DNA of 13,495 nt from Bryobacteraceae bacterium (GTDB lineage: Bacteria > Acidobacteriota > Terriglobia > Bryobacterales > Bryobacteraceae). The stretch covers positions 1-13,495 of the forward strand of contig JASHWA010000002.1 of the NCBI GenBank assembly GCA_030044325.1, given 5' to 3'. Shown in pieces: positions 7,864 to 13,495 of the stretch. Within the stretch, counting starts at the first letter, position 1; each line of letters opens with the position of its first letter. A program made the position numbers and the translations under genes. The notes beneath the pieces were generated by a model that worked only from the letters and a program-made list of their open reading frames with translations, was not told the DNA's origin and ran no database searches.

Positions 7864-8745
7864 CTACCTCATACCCGTGTGGCGATTTTTTAGCGCCGTT
7901 TCGACCAGATCGCCCAGTTGCACCGCGGTGTACTGATTACCTTCGAGGTTGGCGACCAGCTTCCCCTCGCGACCGACGATCACGGTATGCAGGGAGTGGG
8001 TCATCAGGCCTTCGTCCGGCCAGAAGTTCACGCCGAACATCGCGCACACATGCTTGACGCTGGCAAGCTCGCCGGTGAGAAAGTGCCAGCCTGCGAGATT
8101 CGCCTTGAAGGTCGCGGCGTATCTGGCCAGCACATCCGGCTGGTCATGTTCCGGGTCGAAGGAAATGCTGAGCAGCACCAGGTCGCGTCCCAGGCGAGCG
8201 TCGAATCGCTGCTGGAGACGCGCGAAGTTGTTCGACAGCCGGATGCAATAATCGGGCAGGGGGCAGCGGGTATAAATGAAGGTGATGGCCACCACTTTTC
8301 CGCGAAATTCGGAGAGCGTAATGTGATGCCCGCTCTGGTCGGTGAGCGAAAAATCCGGCGCTGTCTGTCCGGCGGTCAAGGGCGGAACCGATTGGGAGCG
8401 CATGGCCTGATCGAGAAGCTCCAGGCGCCGGACCTGCTCGGGATCGCGCTCGAGGCTGTCGAACTTGTGCACTTTGAGACGCGAGATATAGGAGGAGGTG
8501 GAGCTCACAACGAGGGTAAAGTCGATTTTATCACCGGGTTTCAGTCCTTGAAGCAGGCTCGGGTCCGCGACGCGGTAAGGCATGGTCATGGCGTCCATGT
8601 AGCCGGGGATCGCGTCATGGGAGATCAGCAGCGTGCCATGCGCGGCGTCAACGGAAAGGACCATCCCGCTGGCTTCATAACGATGCGCGGATTGGGCGTG
8701 AATCGCGGCGGCGAACAGCAGCAATGCCGGCAGCGCCCGATTCAT
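7864..8745 (-). CDS. Fused CusF-like copper-binding and SCO1/SenC domain protein
   Basis: 293 residues, exported. The signal peptide is MNRALPALLLFAAAIHAQ. Residues about 22-94 resemble the periplasmic copper protein CusF (GMVLSVD, then ISHDAIPGYMDAMTM, then LKPGDKIDF). His43, Met53 and Met55 match the CusF copper ligands, while the CusF Trp is absent and Met50 lies nearby. Residues about 121-286 are a thioredoxin-fold SCO1/SenC domain (APDFSLTDQSG, FRGKVVAITFIYTRCP, ISFDPEHD, GWHFLTG). SCO proteins deliver or reduce copper for cytochrome oxidase and other cuproenzymes. The redox cysteines 161 and 167 are spaced CPLPDYC (CX5C) rather than the classical CX3C; the distal ligand is probably His250. 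The ATG at 8745 overlaps the TGA of the preceding gene as ATGA, so translation is probably coupled. A start 44 codons upstream was rejected because it would bury the signal peptide inside the preceding gene. Confidence 0.93.
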   Translation of the reverse strand: MNRALPALLLFAAAIHAQSAHRYEASGMVLSVDAAHGTLLISHDAIPGYMDAMTMPYRVADPSLLQGLKPGDKIDFTLVVSSTSSYISRLKVHKFDSLERDPEQVRRLELLDQAMRSQSVPPLTAGQTAPDFSLTDQSGHHITLSEFRGKVVAITFIYTRCPLPDYCIRLSNNFARLQQRFDARLGRDLVLLSISFDPEHDQPDVLARYAATFKANLAGWHFLTGELASVKHVCAMFGVNFWPDEGLMTHSLHTVIVGREGKLVANLEGNQYTAVQLGDLVETALKNRHTGMR

Positions 8746-11054
8746 ATTCGGCGCGCTCCAGCGAATTGAAACGTCCGTTTTTTGCGCTGTGTGTAGTTGT
8801 TGTCGAACTCCCTGATCTCCAGAAATTGATTGACGCCGACGTTGTCGAAGCTCTGCCTGGTTCGCGAAGCGGGCCACCAGATCTCCAGCTTTTCAATTTT
8901 CGCCGATTTGCCGAGACCGATGTGCTGCTCGAGCGGCGAGGCTCCGAACGATCCTCCGCTGCCGACGGTCCGCACGATGGTGCGCCGTTCCCGCCCCTGG
9001 TTCATCACGGTCGCGGTAATGCGCGCTCCGATGGCGCCGCGGTTGGATTTCACGCCGGTGAGGCGCACGCTGATCCAGTCGTTTCCGTGATGGCCGGGAT
9101 TCAAGAAAAGGCGGCTGGGAGAACGGTCGCCCGGCTGCGGCCCGCCCATCACCACGAACAGGTCTTGGTCTCCGTCGTTGTTCAAGTCCGCGAACGCAAC
9201 TCCGTGGCCTTTGGCGAGCGCTCCCGTCCCGGAAGACGCGGTGATATCGGTAAAACGCTTCCCGCCCTGGTTGTGCAGCAGAACATTGGGCAGCAGCGAC
9301 GCGTAGGAAGGATTGCCGTTGCCCAGATAAATGTCCAGAAACCCATCGTTATCGATATCGCCGAAGTTCGAGCCCATGGGCATGAAAATACGGTCGAGAT
9401 TCACGTCCGCGGTCACATCCCTGAACTTGCCGTTGCCGAGGTTGCGGTACAGCTTGAGCGTCTCGCCCTTGGACGGAAGGCCCATGTAGCTGCGCGCGAC
9501 TTGTTCCACCGACAAAAAGTAATCGGTGACAAAAAGATCGGGCCATCCATCGTTGTCGTAATCGAAAAACCAGGCGGCGAAACTGAATAACGGCTCGGTT
9601 ACGCCGGCCTGGTGCGCGACCTCGGTAAAGGTGCGATCGCGATTGTTGTGATACAGGTAATTCAGCCCGTTGTAGTTGGAGACGTAGAAATCGGGATAGC
9701 CGTCGTTGTCATAATCTCCGGCGACCACGGCCTTGCTGACGGCGCTCTGATCGATCCCCGCCTGATGCGAAATGTCCACGAATGTTCCGTTACCTTTGTT
9801 CAGGAATAGCTGGCTGCCGCCATGCTCGTTGGCGAGGAACAGATCGAGATAGCCGTCATTGTCGATATCCGCCCACACGGCGGACTGCGAGGCGCGGACC
9901 GGCCCGCTCAGCAATCCGCTCTGCCCGGTCACGTCGGTGAAGGTGCCGTCACAGTTGTTGCGCAGCAGCGAGTGGCGCCGCGCAAATTCCCATCCGCCGC
10001 GGAGAACGAGAATATCCACGCAGCCGTCGTTATTGTAATCGGCCTGAATGAGATTGAGACCGCCGGTTTGACCGGCGAGCCCCGCCTCGCGCGAGCGGTC
10101 GGTAAAGGTTCCGTCGCCGTTGTTGTGGAAAAAGCGCAGCGGAGCGCAATCGTCGAGCTGCGAGGTCACGATATCCAGAAGACCGTCGTTATCGAAGTCA
10201 TCCACGATGACGCCTCCGGCATTGCCGTATGTGGCGACGCCCGCGGCCGGCGCGACATCAAGAAACCGCCCCAGGTCCTCGTTCGACGCAAAGACCGAAG
10301 GCGGAATGAGAAAATCTTGGGGAACCTCGGACGGATATTGGCCCAGCGTCATGTATGCCACATTCAGGAGCCACTGCATTTCCGTATTGGACGGGTCACG
10401 TTGGAGGCATTTCTTCAAATATTCGACGGCTTTTTCGGCGTCGGCCCGCCGGGTATGCAGCGCTCCGGGATGCGACGGGAAAAGCTGCGCGGAGTTGATC
10501 GCGGGATCGATAGCGGGATCGGCGAAAGCGCCGCGATGCAGATAATTGATCCCCAGCACTTCTTCCATGTGCGAGGTAAATGACTCGCTCGCCGGCGCCT
10601 TGAGAGCGATCCGGTAGGCGGCTTCCATTTCACGGATGGACTGCTCGAAATTGGCCTGCGATGACCAAAGCTGGCCCAGAGTGTACCGGGCATAGGCCAG
10701 GCGCAGGGGCTGCATGTGTGCGCCCTCCTTGGCGATGGCCGTTTGAAGGGCTCGAATGGCTTCACGCGGAGCCTCCTGGCGGGTGGCACAGACGCTTTTC
10801 AGGTCCTTTTGCCATGCGAAGTAATCTTCGACGGGAAGCTTGTTTCGAAAAGCCTGGAGAAACTCTCCGTAACCGGACTCATCCGGCGTCAAGCGCACGC
10901 CGGCCAGTCGAGACCGAATCGCGAGCTCCTCATCCTCGATGCCGGCAGCGGCGCCATGCCGTTCGAAGCTTCGGAGCGGGCGGCTGGGGACGGACAGCGC
11001 CGCAAAAGCGATAGCCACGCCGGCGATTCCAATTTTCGATCGCATTCGAAGCAT
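8742..11054 (-). CDS. Exported FG-GAP/ASPIC-UnbV propeller protein B with TPR-like N-terminal region
   Basis: 770 residues from ATG 11054. A signal-like segment (IGIAGVAIAFAALSV) spans about 8-22. An alpha-helical region at about 40-245 contains TPR-like repeats (97-152, with RYTLGQLWSSQANFEQSI; 203-240, with AVEYLKKCLQRDPSN and AYMTLGQYP). Seven FG-GAP motifs start at residues 286, 339, 396, 447, 498, 566 and 623 (for example DYDNDGYPD), followed by ASPIC/UnbV at about 659-728 (WISVRLTGVKSNRGAIGA, LEIWWPAS). A basic tail of about 20 residues (NNYTQRKKRTFQFAGARRI) follows. TPR regions usually bind partner proteins, so B may scaffold the other products; this is inference. A longer start at 11162 overlaps the upstream gene and hides the signal segment, so I chose 11054, 28 nt past the upstream stop, although no strong ribosome-binding site is visible. 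ATG 11045 is an alternative. Confidence 0.88.
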   Translation of the reverse strand: MLRMRSKIGIAGVAIAFAALSVPSRPLRSFERHGAAAGIEDEELAIRSRLAGVRLTPDESGYGEFLQAFRNKLPVEDYFAWQKDLKSVCATRQEAPREAIRALQTAIAKEGAHMQPLRLAYARYTLGQLWSSQANFEQSIREMEAAYRIALKAPASESFTSHMEEVLGINYLHRGAFADPAIDPAINSAQLFPSHPGALHTRRADAEKAVEYLKKCLQRDPSNTEMQWLLNVAYMTLGQYPSEVPQDFLIPPSVFASNEDLGRFLDVAPAAGVATYGNAGGVIVDDFDNDGLLDIVTSQLDDCAPLRFFHNNGDGTFTDRSREAGLAGQTGGLNLIQADYNNDGCVDILVLRGGWEFARRHSLLRNNCDGTFTDVTGQSGLLSGPVRASQSAVWADIDNDGYLDLFLANEHGGSQLFLNKGNGTFVDISHQAGIDQSAVSKAVVAGDYDNDGYPDFYVSNYNGLNYLYHNNRDRTFTEVAHQAGVTEPLFSFAAWFFDYDNDGWPDLFVTDYFLSVEQVARSYMGLPSKGETLKLYRNLGNGKFRDVTADVNLDRIFMPMGSNFGDIDNDGFLDIYLGNGNPSYASLLPNVLLHNQGGKRFTDITASSGTGALAKGHGVAFADLNNDGDQDLFVVMGGPQPGDRSPSRLFLNPGHHGNDWISVRLTGVKSNRGAIGARITATVMNQGRERRTIVRTVGSGGSFGASPLEQHIGLGKSAKIEKLEIWWPASRTRQSFDNVGVNQFLEIREFDNNYTQRKKRTFQFAGARRI

Positions 11055-11082
11055 AACCAAACCGGTGCGGAGTAAGACAAAA

Positions 11083-12726
11083 TTACGGAGATTCCCGAAT
11101 TTCGACGCGCTGATCGGCTTTGAGATCGCGCATCGACTGGCGCGCGCCGCTGGGCCATTCAATCTCTATTGACGACGCGACCGGATCGCGACCGAGCCCG
11201 AAAGTCAGCGCGAGGTCGCTTGCCGAACAATACGACGATCCGCTGTGCACGGTTTGCGTCTGCGTCCCACCGGCGCTGGTTACGCGAACCACCGCACCGA
11301 TCCCGTCGCGATTGCTTTTGACGCCGACCAGCCGAAGCTGGAGCCAATGATTGCTGTTTCCCCCGTCGTTGCGATACAGAAACGCGGGGCCGTTGTTGGT
11401 CGCGATGAGGACATCCAGATCGCCGTCGCGGTCGAAATCGCCATAGGCGGCGCCGCGCGCCACCATGGTTCGCGTGAAGGCAGGAACGGGCTCGAATTTT
11501 CCGTGAGTGGTGTTGTGAAAAAGCAGCGGCAGCTCGTCGTAGCGGATCTTCGGCTGCACGCGCGAAATCTGTTCCTCGATGTGGCCGTTGGCGGCGAAAA
11601 TGTCGGGGTAACCGTCCAGATCGTAATCAAAGAAGAACAGGCCGAAGGTCAGGCTCAGCAGGCTGGCGCGCCCGATGGGCGAACGCGGCGCTTCGTCCAC
11701 GAACAAGCCGTTGCCCTCATTGTGATAGAGCGCGAGCATCTGGTTGGTGAAATTGCCCACGATCAGGTGCTCGCGGCCGGAACGGTCATAATCGGCGGCA
11801 TCGACGCCCATGGCGCCGCGAGCGACGCCGTCCTCGCCGAACGCCACGCCGGCCATCAGTCCCTCATCTTGGAATCGGCCGTTTTTCAAATTCCGGTACA
11901 GCTTATTCGGCTGCGTATCGTTGGCGACGAACAGATCCGGCCAGCCGTCGCTGTTATAGTCGAGCACCGCGACGCCCAGCGATTTGCTCGACGGGTCGGC
12001 CAGGCCCGCTGGTTCGGTGACATCCTCGAATTTGCCTCCGCCCAGGTTCCGATACAGCTTGGAGGACGTTCCTTTATACGATTCCGGCGTGCAGTACGAT
12101 TTGGTGGCGCCGTCGAGCGAGCACCACAGGTCCTTTTCGGGCGACCATTGCACGTAATTCGCGACGAACAGGTCCAGCTTGCCGTCGCGATCGTAATCGA
12201 GCCAGGCGGCGCTTGAGGCGAACGCCGAGTTGGCGATTCCGGAGGCGCGCGTCACGTCCTTGAAATGGCCCCCGCCTTCGTTGTGAAACAGATGGTCGCC
12301 GCCGAGCGCGGTGATGTACACGTCGTCGCGCCCGTCGTTATCGTAATCGCCGATGGTCACGCCGATGCCGTAGATTTCGATATCGAGGCCGCTGCCGCGG
12401 GTGATGTCGGTGAAGGTGCCGTCGTGGTTGTTGCGATACAGCGCGGCGGTGGCCGGCTTTCCGCGCGACGCCAGGTTTTTCCCGTTGATCAACAGAATAT
12501 CGAGCCAGCCGTCGCCATCGGCGTCGAAGAACGCGCAGCCGGGACCCATGGTTTCGGGCAGCCATTTTTTCCCGCTGCGTCCCGCGTTGTGCGTGAAATG
12601 GATTCCGGCCGCGGAGGTGACATCCGTGAATCGGACGGGCTCAGAAGCCGGCGTGGCGGGCCGCGATCCGCACACCAGAGCCGCCAGCAGGCCCAGCGAG
12701 ACGATCGTGAATCGGCTGGCTTTCAT
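11083..12726 (-). CDS. Exported FG-GAP/ASPIC-UnbV propeller protein A (CRTAC1-like), first gene of the operon
   Basis: 547 residues. The signal peptide is MKASRFTIVSLGLLAALVCG, with probable cleavage near residues 27-28. FG-GAP motifs start at residues 68, 127, 177, 256, 312, 367 and 430, predicting seven blades. The fifth, DYDRSGREH, has lost two of the acidic positions. ASPIC/UnbV covers about 460-527 (HWLQLRLVGVKSNRDGIGA, LTFGLG, IEWPSGARQ). Protein A resembles protein C closely in layout: both share a LPETM motif before blade 1 and a YVxW ... C ... YCxP insert between blades 3 and 4 (Cys202, Cys212 here). The function is unknown; it is probably a calcium-stabilised secreted or periplasmic binding protein. 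ATG 12726 is chosen over an upstream ATG at 12834 because it begins the signal peptide and has GGGGAAGG 6 nt upstream. It is the promoter-proximal gene of the four-gene minus-strand operon. Confidence 0.92.
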   Translation of the reverse strand: MKASRFTIVSLGLLAALVCGSRPATPASEPVRFTDVTSAAGIHFTHNAGRSGKKWLPETMGPGCAFFDADGDGWLDILLINGKNLASRGKPATAALYRNNHDGTFTDITRGSGLDIEIYGIGVTIGDYDNDGRDDVYITALGGDHLFHNEGGGHFKDVTRASGIANSAFASSAAWLDYDRDGKLDLFVANYVQWSPEKDLWCSLDGATKSYCTPESYKGTSSKLYRNLGGGKFEDVTEPAGLADPSSKSLGVAVLDYNSDGWPDLFVANDTQPNKLYRNLKNGRFQDEGLMAGVAFGEDGVARGAMGVDAADYDRSGREHLIVGNFTNQMLALYHNEGNGLFVDEAPRSPIGRASLLSLTFGLFFFDYDLDGYPDIFAANGHIEEQISRVQPKIRYDELPLLFHNTTHGKFEPVPAFTRTMVARGAAYGDFDRDGDLDVLIATNNGPAFLYRNDGGNSNHWLQLRLVGVKSNRDGIGAVVRVTSAGGTQTQTVHSGSSYCSASDLALTFGLGRDPVASSIEIEWPSGARQSMRDLKADQRVEIRESP

Positions 12727-13034
12727 GACTCGCCTTCCCCGTTGGAGCGTCTGCGACGCATGCCCGGCCTTGAAACGGCCGAACAGCGTCCAGTCGAGCG
12801 CCGCGTTTCCTCCTGCTTCAGGCCACGATAGCACAGCATCAAGCGATCATGCGCGATAGGATGCGTCACCACTGGCATGCGCGTTCAGATTGCGAGAACA
12901 TGAGGGGATGCGATTGCTTGCGCGAGTCGCCGGGATTATCGCCAGGCGCGTACTGGTTCCAGCCCGCCGGTATGGAACGGACTTTCGAGCGTTTGATCCC
13001 ATAAATGGTGTTTGACTTGGCAGCGGATCGAAAC
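12727..13034. other. Divergent intergenic region between the propeller operon and the epimerase gene
   Basis: These 308 bases must carry the promoters of both divergent transcription units, but no hexamer pair close to the sigma-70 consensus stands out. The octamer CATGCGCG occurs twice, at 12848-12855 and 12876-12883, 28 bp apart. Two short plus-strand frames are open: 12849-13004 (51 codons, contains DCENMRGCDC) and 12908-13015 (35 codons, basic, contains LLARVAGIIARRVLVPARR). Neither has a well-spaced ribosome-binding site or a recognisable family, so I do not call them genes. Confidence 0.45.
12733..12740 (-). promoter_or_regulatory. Ribosome-binding site of propeller A
   Basis: The minus strand reads GGGGAAGG followed by 6 nt and the ATG at 12726. 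It decides the start in favour of the signal-peptide Met over the Met 36 codons upstream. Confidence 0.6.
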
Positions 13035-13495
13035 ATGCTGATCACGGGAGGCGCCGGCTTCATTGGCGTCGCCGCGGCGGAAGCCTTCATTCAGGACGGA
13101 TGGCGCGTCAAGATTCTCGACAATCTTTCGCGGAAAGGAACCGATCTGAATCTGCGCTATCTCCTCTCGCAATACCCTGAGCGGATTGAGTTCGTTCACG
13201 CCGATATCTGCACGGATCGCGACGCGTTGTCGCGAGCTGTCGCATCGAGCCGGGCCGTCCTGCACCTGGCGGGCCAGGTAGCGGTGACAAACTCTATCGC
13301 CAATCCCCGGGAAGATTTTGAGATCAACGCTTTTGGCACGTTGAATGTACTCGAGGCGGTTCGCGGCGCCGGCCATCGGCCGATGGTGATCTATTCCTCG
13401 ACCAACAAGGTTTACGGCGGTCTGCACGATGTGCCCGTCGATGAGGGCGACACGGCTTACGCGTTCCGCGATCTCCGCTATGGAGTTCCGGAGAC
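13035..13495 (+). CDS. CDP-paratose 2-epimerase-like NAD-dependent sugar epimerase (3' partial)
   Basis: The frame is open to the window end. It encodes 153 residues of an extended SDR enzyme: Rossmann NAD motif GGAGFIG near the N-terminus, then ILDNLSRKGTDLNL, FVHADI, HLAGQVAVTNSI, DFEINAFGTLNVLEAVR and YSSTNKVYGGL. The DNLSRKG, HLAGQVA, DFEIN and SSTNKVYG elements match CDP-paratose/CDP-tyvelose 2-epimerases (RfbE/Tyv of Salmonella) better than generic UDP-glucose 4-epimerases. The catalytic YxxxK lies beyond the window. The family interconverts CDP-paratose and CDP-tyvelose for surface glycans, but relatives exist with other nucleotide sugars. ATG 13035 puts the NAD motif at the usual place and has a GGA 7 nt upstream. 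ATG 13005, in the same frame after TAA 13002-13004, is an alternative adding ten residues. It is divergent from the propeller operon. Confidence 0.88.
   Translation, partial: MLITGGAGFIGVAAAEAFIQDGWRVKILDNLSRKGTDLNLRYLLSQYPERIEFVHADICTDRDALSRAVASSRAVLHLAGQVAVTNSIANPREDFEINAFGTLNVLEAVRGAGHRPMVIYSSTNKVYGGLHDVPVDEGDTAYAFRDLRYGVPE

Noticed and set aside
9822..10583. 253-codon plus-strand frame opposite propeller B, and similarly 11245-12216 opposite A
   Set aside because: Same reverse-repeat artefact as opposite propeller C.
12661..12672. Possible lipobox around Cys19 of propeller A
   Set aside because: The residue before Cys is Val and the -3 residue is Ala; this does not fit the usual L-(A/S)-(G/A)-C pattern.
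12809..12814. Perfect AGGAGG on the minus strand
   Set aside because: No start codon lies within the usual distance downstream; the actual start of propeller A at 12726 has its own GGAAGG.
12727..12834. Longer N-terminus for propeller A from ATG 12834
   Set aside because: It would put 36 non-hydrophobic residues before the signal peptide, and the ribosome-binding site fits 12726.
12936..13427. 163-codon minus-strand frame opposite the epimerase
   Set aside because: The plus strand has unmistakable epimerase motifs over the same bases.

Overview
The window most likely comes from an Acidobacteriota genome, probably the Solibacter/Bryobacter group. The inference rests on gene content: a secreted propeller protein ending in a TIGR03437-type domain, a very large TonB-receptor-like outer-membrane protein with an N-terminal carboxypeptidase-regulatory domain, a remnant of an 'acidobacterial duplicated orphan permease' (MacB/FtsX type), several FG-GAP/ASPIC-UnbV propellers, and high GC. 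No tRNA, rRNA, CRISPR array or intact mobile element is visible.

Layout. (1) 1-1761, plus strand: 3' part of a secreted seven-bladed Vgb-like propeller with a TIGR03437 domain; its start lies left of the window. (2) 1783-1950, plus strand: decayed fragment of an ABC-permease periplasmic domain, directly behind gene 1 and in the same frame. (3) 2101-2268, minus strand: a 55-residue two-helix membrane protein with a GTG start. (4) 2358-5846, minus strand: 1162-residue TonB-receptor-like protein. (5) 5847-6159: gene-free spacer. (6) 6160-12726, minus strand: a tight four-gene operon. In transcription order it holds a 547-residue FG-GAP/ASPIC propeller (A), a 770-residue FG-GAP/ASPIC propeller with a TPR-like N-terminal part (B), a CusF-like/SCO1 copper-chaperone fusion, and a 564-residue FG-GAP/ASPIC propeller (C). 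Gaps are 28 nt, a 4-nt ATGA overlap and 9 nt. (7) 12727-13034: divergent intergenic region. (8) 13035 to the end, plus strand: 5' part of a CDP-paratose 2-epimerase-type sugar-nucleotide epimerase.

How the genes may work together. The operon exports three calcium-binding-type propellers, each with exactly seven DxDxDG-like motifs, together with one copper-handling protein. It is the best candidate in the window for an undescribed system: an envelope assembly in which a CusF-SCO protein supplies or senses copper for, or alongside, ASPIC/UnbV propellers. The TonB-receptor-like gene and the small membrane protein lie downstream on the same strand and may be linked, but a 313-nt spacer separates them from the operon. 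The function of the propellers cannot be read from sequence, and no cuproenzyme is present in the window. The epimerase probably belongs to a separate surface-polysaccharide locus to the right.
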